The notes below the pieces were generated by a model. The model ran no database searches. It saw only the letters and a program-made list of their open reading frames with translations, and had not been told where the DNA came from. A stretch of DNA of 64,000 bases from Nesterenkonia pannonica (GTDB lineage: Bacteria > Actinomycetota > Actinomycetes > Actinomycetales > Micrococcaceae). The DNA is taken from positions 248,001-312,000 of the forward strand of contig NZ_CP080575.1 in assembly GCF_019575955.1 (NCBI RefSeq). Reading direction: 5' to 3'. The translations under genes and the position numbers were made by a program. Shown here one piece after another: positions 52,364 through 62,370 of the stretch (positions are counted from its first letter, which is position 1; each line of letters begins with the position of its first letter).

Positions 52364-53475
52364 TCAGGAGTGGGCGTCGAAGCCCATGGCGTAGGCGTGA
52401 GCGAACAGACGGCCGGAGCCGGGTCCCAGCATCGTGCGGACCAGCTGCTTGCGCGCGAACTGCACCGGCGGTGAGGCCCGCCGTCCGAGGCGCGTGTTGA
52501 GGCTTGCCAGCGCGGCAGCCCGCCTGGCCGAGCTCAGACGATCCTGCTCCCAGGCTCGCAGATCAGCGTCAGGGGACGCCCCGGTATGCGTCCAGCGGGC
52601 CAGCAGCGGCGCAAGCGCTGCGGCGTCGAGCAGGCCGAGGTTCATGCCCTGCCCGCCGATGGGGCTGACCTCATGGGCGGCGTCGCCGATGACGAGCAGC
52701 TAAGCCGTTGCGCATGCGGGGGCGACGAACCGCCGGACCCCGAACGCCCGCACCTGCTCAGGATCTGCGGCTGCCCGGTGGCCGCTGAGCAGCTGGGCCA
52801 TGCGCTCGGCTTGGGCGGCAGGCTCAGCCGAGCTGCCGGGGGCATCCCATGCGACGAAGCGCCGCCGTCCGCCGGGGAGGGGGAAGGATTCGAGCACCCC
52901 GTGGGATTCGAGGTGGATGACTGCCGCTGCCTCGTCCGGCCCGTCACCGGCTTCGGCGTCGACCATGAGGTAGCGGTCCGGATACTGGTGCGCCTGCGGC
53001 TGGGAGTAGACGAGGCTTCGTGAGCGGGCGCCGCCGGTGAGCACCACCAGAGGTGCTGTGCGCTCAGCCGGCGTCGGTGCGGATGCCGACGTGGTCGTCG
53101 CGGGAGTCAGCTGCTGCACGGGCGTTCCGCGCTCAGGCGGGGAGCGGCGGCGCCCAGGACCGCCTCGGTCGTCTCCTGGGGCAGCGTCGCCACAAAGGGG
53201 AACCGGCGCTTCAGGGCGTCGAACTGCACGGTGCCGAGGAGTAGTACCGCGCGAGCCTCGCCGGTGCGGACGCGCAGGGCGTGCTGCAGAAGCTGCTCGG
53301 TGACCCCGGAGGGCTCCATCGCGGACAGAGTAGGCGGGTGGATCCCTATGGCCCTGCTGCCGGGGCCCGGCGTGGGGCGCTGTTCGAGCAGGTGGACGTC
53401 CACCCCCAGCCGCTGAAGCTCAGCGCTGAGCAGCAGGCCGACGGGACCGGCCCCGATGACGATGACGTCAGGCAC
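52364..53475 (-). CDS. FAD-dependent aromatic monooxygenase
   Basis: Class A flavoprotein hydroxylase. N-terminal VIVIGAGPVGLLLSAELQRL, GPGSRAIGIHPPTL, and the FAD motif LLVIGDAAHEVSPIGGQGMN followed by GLLDAAALAPLLA. Breaks near 53130, and at 52699 (GCTAAGC), where GCCGGC gives MRNGRLLVIGD. GTG 53475 start. Third gene of a type III PKS-methyltransferase-FMO operon; likely hydroxylates the polyketide phenol, as SrsC does in the Streptomyces srs operon. Confidence 0.82.
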
Positions 53476-54157
53476 CGCCGGCGCTTCCGCGAGGACTCGG
53501 AAGGAGCAGCTGCGGTGACCGTCCATGGGTCCCCGAGGGCGCGGCTGAGTTCGGCCGGGGTGTAGCTGCGCCGGATGGACCGCAGCCCGTCCGTCCGCAG
53601 GAAGGTGCCGGGGCTCACCGGTGTGATGCCCGCGGCGAAGAGCGCGTAGGCCAGTAGGCTGCGGGCGATGTCATTGTGCAGGACCAGTCCGGTGGCGAGC
53701 AGGCGGGAGGTGTGTGCGAACTGGTCCAGCTCGGCGGCGGGGATGTGGTGGATCACGTGGTTGGTGAGCACCATGTCGAAGGTTTCTCCGCAGTCCAGCA
53801 GCGTTTCGGCCTTCGTGCAGAGGAATCGGACGGTGGGGGCTGGTCCGCCGTGGCCGCCCGGTGCGCTCGGGGTCGGGGTCGGCGCCGGTCCACTCCACAT
53901 CGAGGCCGTCCTTGTCCGCGAGGCGGAGAGGCGCCTCAGCACGTCGCCGCCGCCTGACCCAAGGTCCAGCACGCGTGAGCGCCGTCCGGTGCTCTGCAGG
54001 AACGGCCGGATGTGTGAGCGGTAGATGGTGTCCCACCCGGAGACGGCCCGGTTGACCAGTCGAAGCGCCGGAACGTGGCGTCCAGGCGCTTCGGATCGCA
54101 GTTCAGGTCGTCCATGAGCTCCTGCAGGTGCTCGTCGCGCTGCGCCAGGAAGGGCAT
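53476..54157 (-). CDS. SAM-dependent methyltransferase of PKS operon
   Basis: Class I methyltransferase: motif [34 protein letters not shown] (motif IV/post) and [29 protein letters not shown]. About 225 residues. Breaks near 54060, 53920 and 53510; at the end the corrected frame runs on toward the monooxygenase start ([10 protein letters not shown]), so overlap or fusion is possible. ATG 54157 lies six bases after the PKS stop. Corresponds by position to SrsB of srs-type phenolic lipid operons. Confidence 0.75.
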
Positions 54158-54162
54158 CGTTC

Positions 54163-55239
54163 TCAGCTCACCGGGTGCAGGAGGGCGGATTCCACGGTGA
54201 GCCCGGGCCCGAAGGCCAGCGCGGCGATCGGCGCGGAGGGTGGGCTGCTCCATGATCCGCCGGAGAATGAACAGGATGGTCGCGCTGGACATGTTCCCGT
54301 AGTCGCGAAGCACCGAGCGGGAGGAGTCCAATGCTTCGGGGCTGAGCTCGAGCCCCTTCTCGACGCGGTCCAGGACGCTGCGGCCGCCGGGGTGCACCGC
54401 CCACGTGTGGGGCGGGTGCGTCTCGCCGACCAGGCGAGCGACGGCGGCGCGAATCTCGCGGCCGATGATGCGGGAACTTCGGCGGAGAGCTTCATCTCGA
54501 AGCCGTGGTCGCCGATGGTCCAGACCATGTCCGCCTCCCCCTCGTCGGTGAGGGCTGTGGCGAAGCGGCCGAGCGCAAGCCCGCCGCTGCGTCCTCGCCC
54601 GGAGTCAGCGGTGACCACGGCTGAGGCGGCGCCGTCGGCGAAGACGGAGGAGGCGACGATCTGTTCGGGGTCGCTGCTGCTGCGAATGTGCAGTGAGCAG
54701 AGCTCCACGCTGACGACCAGCACGACGGCGTGCGGCTGGGAGTCGGTGATGTGCGCGGCTTGGCGCAGAGCCGGGATCGCCGCGGCGCATCCCATGAACC
54801 CGAGGTGGCTCCGCTCTGCGGTCGCGGGAGGCCGAGGTCGCGGATCAGCCGGTAGTCAGGCCGGGGGCGAAGAACCCGGTGCAGGAGACGGTGATCAGAT
54901 GGGTCACCTGGGATGCCTCGAGCTGCGCCTGGTCGAGGGCGTCCTGGGCAGCGTCAAGGGCCAGCGGCGTGGACTCGCGGCGGTAGGTCTCGTTGCGTGT
55001 GCCGGTGCTGGGCCTCAGCAGCTCGTCGCCCTCCTGGGTGTAGACGCCGTCGGCCTGACCGTGCAGACCGGGCAGGACGGTGTGCCGGGTGCTGATCGCT
55101 GCAGCGTCGAATGCTGCCCCGATCAGGCGCTTGGTCAGGGGGCGGCATCCGGCTGACCTGCGAAGAAGGCCCGCAGCCGCTCTTGGGGCAGGGCGGCACC
55201 GGGGACGGCGGTGCCGATGGAGACGATGCGCGCAGTCAT
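54163..55239 (-). CDS. Type III polyketide synthase
   Basis: Chalcone/stilbene-synthase-type ketosynthase that extends an acyl-CoA starter with malonyl-CoA. About 358 residues. Catalytic Cys in [15 protein letters not shown] (about residue 120), His in [13 protein letters not shown], Asn in [27 protein letters not shown] and [11 protein letters not shown] are further landmarks. Breaks near 55140, 54855 and 54475. Start ATG 55239. Heads the operon with methyltransferase and FMO. Alkylresorcinol/alkylpyrone synthesis is the most likely role by analogy with srsABC; starter length cannot be told. Confidence 0.88.
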
Positions 55240-55325
55240 AGGGCCACTACATCACGAGTTCGACGGGTTTCCCATGAGAGCGCACCGCTCAGGGCGCTCT
55301 GATCAGCAGGTTCTCCGATGGGTGA

Positions 55326-55937
55326 TCACTGACCGGGATAGGGCGCCTCAGCGAGGCGGTGCGCCAGGTGCACGGCGTTGGCGGCAGAGGTGCGGTTGGT
55401 GGCGGCGACGGCCTCGGGGTCTCCTCGAGGTCTTTGTAGTCCTTGGGGTTCATCGCCTCGTGGTTCCAGTAGGTGGCTCCTTGGGCGGGGATGCTGAACC
55501 CGATGTCGTTGAGCCCCTGGAACGCGTCGGCGATGATCGCATGCGCCCCGTCCTCGTTGCCCACGACGGCCGTGATGGCCACTTTGCCGAACATGACGGG
55601 GCGGCCCTGCTCGTCGGTTTCGCATGCATAAGCGGCGTTGAGGCGCTCAGGGCGCGCTGCGCCACGCTGGACATGTGGCCGAGCCAGGTGGGTGTGGCGA
55701 AGATGAGGATGTCGGCGCCGCTGATCTTTTCGAGGATCTGCGGCCACTCGTCGCCGCTGCCCATGTCGGCCTCCACGCCTGGGGCCACGCTGTGGTCCAC
55801 CAGGCGCACTGTCTCGCAGCTGACGCTGTGCTCCTGGAGCTGCTCGGCGAGCTGGTCGATGATGACGTCTGTGCTGGATTCACCGGGGAGGGCTTGAGAG
55901 TGCAGTTCAGGGCGACGGCTGTGAGCGGCTTGTCCAT
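55326..55937 (-). CDS. NAD(P)H-dependent flavin reductase, flavodoxin-fold
   Basis: About 203 residues. MDKPLTAVALNCTLKPSP start, ILIFATPTWLGHMSSVAQRA (FMN contact loop) and KVAITAVVGNEDGAHAI. WrbA/FMN-reductase-like. Breaks near 55885, 55635 and 55425. Just upstream of the PKS operon on the same strand (87 bases), so it could supply reduced flavin or reduce a quinone product, but this is inference. Confidence 0.8.
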
Positions 55938-56009
55938 AGGTGCACGCTAGGGTGCGACTCTGAGGGCGGCCTGGGCACCGGGTGGTGGCAGCCTCGCAGC
56001 GCGGGCTGG

Positions 56010-56631
56010 TCAGCCGATGCGCTGGGCGAAGATGACGACATCCTCCAGGACTGCGTCCTGCCCGTCGGGGCCGACGGTGCTCCTCCGGCGATTCTCCGCA
56101 GCATGCAGATGCCAGTCGGAGACGGGCGCCAGGGCGCGCAGGTCGCCCTCCACGGTGGGCATCTGGCGGGGCCGTGATCGTGGTTCGCCCATGGCGGCGG
56201 CTCGGCGTGGGAGACGATCAGCATGCGGCCGCCGGGGCGACGCGCGCCGCAGCCGCTTCGAGGATGCCCTGCCGGTCCAGCTCGACGGTGGACTGCAGGA
56301 AGGAGGCGGTGATCAGGTCGAAGGGCTCGTCCGGAATGCCCTGAGGCAGTTCCGCCGCCACGAACTCGGCCTGACCCTGAGGCAGCCCTGCCTCCTCGGC
56401 ATGCGCCTCGGCGCGGGCGACGGCTGTCGCGGAGATGTCTATGCCGGTGGCTCGCCAGCCCCGCTGGGCCAGCCAGAGCACGTCGCCGCCTTCGCCGCAG
56501 CCGAGGTCCAGCGCGCGTCCGGGGCCAGGTCCGCCACGAGCGACTCGAGTGGGGTTCACCCGGCCTGACCAGACCCGGTCGGATTCTGCGTACCGCTTCT
56601 CCCAGTGCTCTGCGGGGCTCAGGTCGTCCAT
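56010..56631 (-). CDS. Class I SAM-dependent methyltransferase
   Basis: About 206 residues: HWEKRYAESDRVWSGRVNP start, motif I ALDLGCGEGGDVLWLAQRGW, GIDISATAVARAEAHAEEAG and FDLITASFLQSTVELDRQ. The start and WSG resemble TehB/thiopurine-type small-molecule methyltransferases. Break near 56540 and 56240. Start ATG 56631. Confidence 0.8.
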
Positions 56632-56722
56632 GGGGTCCGCCTTTCGGGTCTCTGCTGCGTGTCCAGCGTGTAGGGCAACGCTCTCGTCACGGGCGCTATG
56701 CCTGCGGCGTAGAGTGCCTCGC

Positions 56723-56881
56723 ATGGGCGAGCCTGAGAGGACCGAGGACGGCAGGCACATCGTCGTCGACGGCAGACGCTGGCGTGCCTCGGACCCGAGC
56801 ATCCCGGAGAAGCTGCGCTCCGAGCTCGTCAAAGAGCTGATGGCTGCCCGGCGTCTGGTGAAGACGCAGGGGATGCGGTGA
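56723..56881 (+). CDS. Small hypothetical protein upstream of DUF3253 gene
   Basis: 52 residues, intact: GRHIVVDGRRWRASDPSIPE then LRSELVKELMAARRLVKTQG. A compact DNA-binding-like charged helix is likely, but no function is known. Overlaps the next gene by GTGA, so they are translated together. Confidence 0.7.
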   Translation: MGEPERTEDGRHIVVDGRRWRASDPSIPEKLRSELVKELMAARRLVKTQGMR

Positions 56882-57198
56882 GGTTCCGTGTGCAGGACGC
56901 CAAGGTGGCGCTCGGGGAGCGCGGAGACCCCTGGTGGGAGCCCACCGAGGAGGGGCGCCGTGAACGGATCGCCGCCGCAGTCCGTGCCCTGCTCCGGCAC
57001 CGCGATGGGACCACGATCTGCCCCAGCGACGCGGCCAAGGTGGTGGGCGGCGAGCAGTGGCGCGACCTCATGGAGACGGTGCGGCACGTCGCCGCCGGGA
57101 TGGCCTCCGAGCAGCAGATCAGCATCACCCAGAAGGGTGAGCTGGCCGAGGCCGACGCCAAGGGTCCGATCCGCCTGGGGCCCGGCCTGCAGCTCTGA
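56878..57198 (+). CDS. DUF3253 protein
   Basis: 106 residues, intact; start GTG overlaps the previous stop. DUF3253 landmarks: IAAAVRALLRHRDGTTICPS, WRDLMETVRHVAAGMA, ISITQKGELAEADAKG, GPIRLGPGL. Looks like a winged-helix-sized domain of unknown function. Confidence 0.8.
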   Translation: MRFRVQDAKVALGERGDPWWEPTEEGRRERIAAAVRALLRHRDGTTICPSDAAKVVGGEQWRDLMETVRHVAAGMASEQQISITQKGELAEADAKGPIRLGPGLQL

Positions 57199-57245
57199 GC
57201 CCCCGCCCGTTGGACACGGCCTGCGGGTGCTGACATGGTCGCCCC

Positions 57246-57793
57246 ATGGATATCACTCAATATTGGGACGGGTGGGACCCCATCGTCCACACCCTGGTCA
57301 CGGTTTTCGCCGGATACCTCGCGCTCGTGATCATGCTGCGCCTGTCGGGCGCACGAACGATGGCGTCGATGACTCCGTTGGACATCATCATTGCCATCAC
57401 GATCGGTTCAGCCTTCGGACGGACGCTGACGGCCGTCGACGTTCCGCTGGCTCAGGCAGTCTTCGCCCTGTTCATGCTGATTCTGCTGCAGTGGGTTCTG
57501 GCGTGGGCCCGCGGCCGATCCCCGCGGATCCGGCGGATGCTGGATGCGCCCCCGGTCCTCGTCTACTACCAGGGCGAGTTCCATCGGCACCAGATGCGCC
57601 GGCACCAGCTGGTGGAGGACGACGTGCACACCGCGGTCCGGTCCTCGAGCAAGGGCTCCCTTGCGGGCGTCTCTGCGGTGGTGCTGGAGGCCAACGGCTC
57701 CCTGCTGGTCATCGGCGAGGACGCGGTGGGCGACGCATCCAGCGTGCTTCCTTCGTCGGCAAGGACCGTGAAGACGGTCACGGCAGCAACTAG
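57246..57793 (+). CDS. DUF421 (YetF-like) membrane protein
   Basis: Three helices (TLVTVFAGYLALVIMLRLSG, DIIIAITIGSAFGRTLTAV, AVFALFMLILLQWVLAW) then a cytosolic YetF/DUF421 domain: APPVLVYYQGEFHRHQMRRH, HTAVRSSSKGSLAGVSAVVL, LEANGSLLVI. The frame has a break near 57747; stop TAG 57791 in the alternate frame is preferred over continuing to 57887, because a hairpin follows. Confidence 0.8.
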
Positions 57794-57815
57794 GCCCGAA
57801 GGTCCCTGCGGGCCT
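57792..57815 (+). terminator. Hairpin after DUF421 gene
   Basis: AGGCCCG (57792-57798) and CGGGCCT (57809-57815) with a 10-base loop directly after the stop. Tail is TGTAAT, not T-rich. Moderately likely terminator separating the DUF421 gene from the DoxX gene. Confidence 0.5.
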
Positions 57816-57883
57816 GTAATCTCGATCCTGAAAGATCGGACGAGGCCGCGCGCCTCCCGCCCCTACACACGCTGGAGATCGTT

Positions 57884-58281
57884 ATGAAGCTCTCAACCCT
57901 GGCCCTGCGCACCATCCCCGGGGCGTTCATCCTCAACGCGGGCATCGGCAAGCTGAAGCTGGACAAGGACTCCGCCGCCGGCCTGCAGCAGATGGGTGCC
58001 ACCGGCGTCCCCGCGGTGAAGAACCTCTCCCCGGAGACGTTCGGCAAGGCTCTGGCCTACGGGGAGATCGCCGTGGGGGCAGCGCTGCTCACCCCCTGGT
58101 CCCCAACCGGCTGGTAAGCCTGGCTCTCGGCGGCTTCTCCGCGGGCATGCTCAGCATGTACTTCCGCAATGACGACATGACCGAGGCAGACGGCGTGCGG
58201 CCTTCGCAGCAGGGCACCCCCGTGGCGAAGGATGCATGGTTGGCGGCTATTGCCGTCGCCCTCATCGCACGCCGAAAGTGA
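57884..58281 (+). CDS. DoxX-like membrane protein
   Basis: About 132 residues, four helices: RTIPGAFILNAGIGKLKLDK, LAYGEIAVGAALLTP and, after a break near 58100, NRLVSLALGGFSAGMLSMYF. GTAAGC at 58115 gives LVSLA; GCCGGC would give LAGLA as in the family. Family role (redox/thiosulfate related in some) uncertain here. Ends ALIARRK. Confidence 0.75.
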
Positions 58282-58373
58282 TCGCAGCTCCCCGCGGCGA
58301 CGACGCAGAACGCGTCCCCGCCGCGGGGCCGCAGCCTCCCTGGGAGGCAAGCTCATAGAAAGGTGAGCGGCTC

Positions 58374-59304
58374 GTGCGCACCGAACAGCAGGCGCTGAAG
58401 CTCTCTTTGGCAGGGATCCTCCTCGTCGCAGCTCTGGGGGTAGGGTTCGGGCTCATCTCGGGATCGTTCGCAATCCTCTTCGACGGCGTCTTCTCCCTCG
58501 TCGACGCGGTGATGTCCGTGGTCTCCATCACTCTGGCTGGGCTGATCGCGAAGTCCGCTGCCAACGAGCTGTCAAGCGCACGCATGAGCGCTTCACCATG
58601 GGGTTCTGGCACTTTGAGCCGATCGTGCTGGCCGTCAATGCCCTGCTCATGATGTCCGTGGCCGCCTACGCGCTGTTCCAGGCCGTGACGGCGCTGCTGA
58701 GCGGCGGGCGCGATGTGGAGTTCGGCGCTGCCGTGATCTATGCCGGTGTCGTGGTCGTTCTGACGTTCGCCATCGGCTTCGTCGAGCACCGCGCGAACAG
58801 GACGCTGAACTCAGCGCTGGTGGCCATCGATGTGAAGGGCTGGATCATGGCGGGCGGTGTGACCAGCGCTCTCCTCGTCGCGTTCCTCATCGGTGCGCTG
58901 ATCGACGGAACCGACGCGGAATGGCTGATGCCCTACGTCGATCCCGCGGTGCTGGCGCTCGTGGCGCTGGTGCTGCTGCCTGTGCCGTTCTCCACCCTGC
59001 GCCGCGCGGTTGCCGAGATCTCACTGGTGACCCCTCCTGAGCTGAAGGTGCAGGCGGAGGAGGCCGCAGGTGCCGTCGCCGCGTCCCACGGGTTCCTCGA
59101 TCACCGGGTCTATGCGGCGCAGCAGGGGCGGGCCCGCACCATCGACGTCATCTACTACGTTCCCGCAGAGAAGGGCTGAGGCCCCTGGAGGAGTGGGACA
59201 GCATCCGCGACGAGACGCGCGCCCAGCTGGACGGCGAGGATCCGCACAGCTGGATCACGATCTCATTCACCACCAAGGCGCCCCCGCCGCAGCCTCGCGC
59301 CTGA
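58374..59304 (+). CDS. Cation efflux (CDF-like) transporter
   Basis: About 310 residues, six helices then a C-terminal cytosolic domain. [20 protein letters not shown] with the first metal-site Asp, then [20 protein letters not shown] and [20 protein letters not shown] with the second Asp. Transports a divalent metal out; which one is not clear. Breaks near 58575 and 59185. GTG 58374. Confidence 0.78.
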
Positions 59305-59354
59305 GCGCACACTGCGGCCAGCGCACCCCCAGGGGCGCCGCGTACGGTGGATGG

Positions 59355-60813
59355 ATGAGTGCTTCAGCACAGTCCACCATGCAGCTGCGCAGCGACGCCC
59401 ACTCGCTCCCCGAGCTGGGCATCCCGTGGCAGGCGCAGGACATCCCCACCCGCGGCTTCTCGTGCTCAACGAGCCGCTGGCAGCGGACCTGGGGCTCGAC
59501 GCCTCGGAGCTTCGCAGCCAGCAGGGGCTTCGGCTGCTCACCGGCGGCGACGTGCCTGAGGGTGCGACGCCCGTGGCCCAGGCCTACGCCGGTCACCAGT
59601 TCGGCGGCTACTCGCCCAGGCTGGGCGACGGCAGGGCCCTGCTCCTCGGCGAGCTCGCGGGTGCCGACGGGGCCCCGCACGACGTGCACCTGAAGGGTTC
59701 AGGGCGCACACCGTTTGCCCGCGGCGGCGACGGCCAAGCCGGCGTGGCACAGATGCTGCGCGAATACGTGATCAGTGAGGCGATGCACGCACTGGGCATC
59801 CCCACCACACGATCCCTGGCGGTCGTGGGAACCGGCCTGCCCGTCTACAGGGAGGCGGAGCTGCCGGGGGCGGTGCTGGTGAGGGTGGCCAGCAGCCACC
59901 TGCGCGTGGGCACTTTTCAGTACGCCCAGGCAATGGGGGATACGGATCTTCTGCGCAGACTCGCCGACCATGCCATCGACCGGCACTGCCCGGAGGTCGC
60001 TGAGGCTGAGAATCCCTATCTGGGGCTGCTGCAGGGTGTGATCAGTGCCCAAGCATCGCTGGTGGCGCAGTGGATGCTGGTGGGCTTCGTCCACGGGGTG
60101 ATGAACACCGACAACACGACCATCTCGGGCGAGACCATCGACTACGGGCCGTGCGCGTTCATGGACGCGTTCAGCACCAGCGCTGTCTACAGCTCCATCG
60201 ACAGGGGCGGACGCTACGCCTACGGAAACCAGCCCCTCGCTGCGGAATGGAATCTCACCCGTTTCGCTGAAACCCTGCTTCCGCTTCTGCACGAGGATGA
60301 GAAGGAGGCTGCGGCCATGGCCACAGAGGCCCTGGGCGGCTTCCGCAGCCAGTACAGCGCGGCCTGGTCAGCCGGAGCGCGGGCCAAAATGGGGTTGGGC
60401 GAGGAGGTCGACACCGACACTGCCGCCCCGCTGATGAATGAGCTGCTGACGCTGCTCGAAGAGCGCGAGGTGGACCACACCTCGTTCTTCCGGCGCCTCA
60501 GCCATGCCGTCTCCGATGGATCTGAGCTGGAGCCGAATCTGGTCAGCGACCCGGCGGCCTTCGAGAACTGGATTCGGCGCTGGCGGCAGCTCGGACCCGA
60601 CGCCGATCTCATGAATCAGGTCAACCCGGCCTACATCCCCAGGAACCACCTGGTGGAGGAGGCCCTCTCCGCAGCCGTCGCGGGGAGCATGGATCCCATG
60701 CACCAGCTGCTGGACGCCGTGACCAGGCCCTACGAGGAGCGCCCCAGCCTGGAGCGCTGCGCGGAGTAAGCCCGGAGGACTTCGGCGCCTACCGGACCTT
60801 TTGCGGCACCTGA
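59355..60813 (+). CDS. selO: Protein adenylyltransferase SelO
   Basis: Pseudokinase-fold enzyme that AMPylates Ser/Thr/Tyr of redox proteins. Landmarks: [73 protein letters not shown] (metal-binding loop) and [15 protein letters not shown]. About 487 residues. A stop at 60768 lies in GTAAGC; the other frame completes [13 protein letters not shown], the conserved Cys-containing tail, stop 60811. A break near 59460. Start ATG 59355. Confidence 0.93.
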
Positions 60814-60940
60814 GCCCGGCGGTCCGCGGCCGCTGCGCGAATCTGACTACGGCCGCGCGCCTCGGGAATACGCTTCGGCGCTTTTCTGCTCCTGCCGAAA
60901 CCTCTGTACGAGGAGGGCCCTCAGGCGTTGAATGGGGCCT

Positions 60941-62355
60941 ATGAGCACTTTCGCAGTCACCAACCCGAACACAGGCCAGACCGAGCAGACCTTCGACTCC
61001 GTCCCGCCGGAGCAGATCCCTCCATCATCGAGGACGCCGACCGCGCCTACCAGCAGTGGCGCGACACCCCGGTCGCCAAGCGCGCCGAGGTGCTCCGCAC
61101 CGCTGCGGACATCTTTGACTCTCGTGTGGACGAGCTGGCGGCCATCATCGGCCGGGAGATGGGCAAGCCTCACGCCCAAGGTGTGAAGGAGGCCAACAAG
61201 GTGGCCTTCACGATGCGCTGGTACGCAGACAACGGTCCCGGCTTCTTGGAGCCGACCGAGCTGCCGGAGGCCCAGGGCGCCGAGCGGACCTACGTGAAGC
61301 ATGACCCCTGGGCGTGCTGCTGGGCATCATGCCGTGGAACTTCCCCTACAACCAGATCGCCCGGTTCGCGGTGCCCAACCTGATGGTCGGCAACGCGGTC
61401 CTGATGAAGCAGGCCGCGATCTGCCCGGTCTCATCCCAGACGTTCCAGGAGATCCTCGAGGAGGCGGGACTGCCGCGCGGGGTCTACACGAACATGTACC
61501 TCAACAGCAGCGATGCGGAGAAGGTCCTGGAGGACCCCGGGTTCAGGGCGTTTCGCTGACCGGCTCCGAAGCGGTAAGCGCCTCTGTGGTAAGCATCGCA
61601 GCGAAGCACCTGAAGAAGTCGGTCTTGGAGCTGGGCGGCAATGACCCTGCCGTCGTCCTGGACACCGACGACGTCACCGCTGTGGCGCAGAAGCTGGTTA
61701 CGCTGCGGCTGGCGAATGCGGGTCAGGTCTGCACCTCGCCCAAGCGAATCATCGTGACCGAGGACCTGTACGACGACTTCGTCGCGGCCGCCAGGGAGGC
61801 CGTGGAGAATTCCGTCGTCGGCCCTGCCGATGACTCCAGCACCGACGTGGGCCCCCTCTCCTCCGAGGAGCGCGGGACGAGGTCGTCGAGCGTGTCCAGC
61901 AGGCCGCGAAGGACGGCGCCACCCTCCACGTCGGTGGTGACAAGCTGGATCGCGACGGCTGGTTCATGTCCCCGGCGCTGCTGACCGACATCGATCTGGA
62001 CAGCGATTTGGGCTGCAATGAGCTCTTCGGCCCCGCCGTGATGGTGTTCAAGGCTAAGGATGAGGCGGACGCCCTGCGGATCGCCAACAGCACCCAGTAC
62101 GGGCTGATGGCCTCGGTGTGGACCCAGGACATGGACCGCGGCCAGAAGTTTGCGGAGCAGATCGAGGCGGGTATGACGTTCGTCAACACCCATATGGACT
62201 CCAGCCCGGAGTTCCCGTTCGGGGGCATCAAGAACTCCGGCTATGGTCGCGAGAACGCACAGTGGGCGCTGCGCGAGTTCACCAACGAGCGGCTGGTGCG
62301 GCTGGCCGCTCACCCCACGGGGCGAGTGAGCTTCACACGGGTGAGTCCGGCATGA
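60941..62355 (+). CDS. NAD(P)-dependent aldehyde dehydrogenase
   Basis: About 470 residues. Motifs: [27 protein letters not shown], catalytic Glu in [12 protein letters not shown], catalytic Cys in [40 protein letters not shown]. Breaks near 61018, 61310, 61550 and 61870. GTAAGC at 61574 and 61591 gives [16 protein letters not shown] gives AAGASVAGIA, the family pattern. Likely succinate-semialdehyde or similar aldehyde substrate; not decidable. Convergent with the UbiB-type gene. Confidence 0.9.
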
Positions 62356-62370
62356 GGGCCGGGGCCGGGC

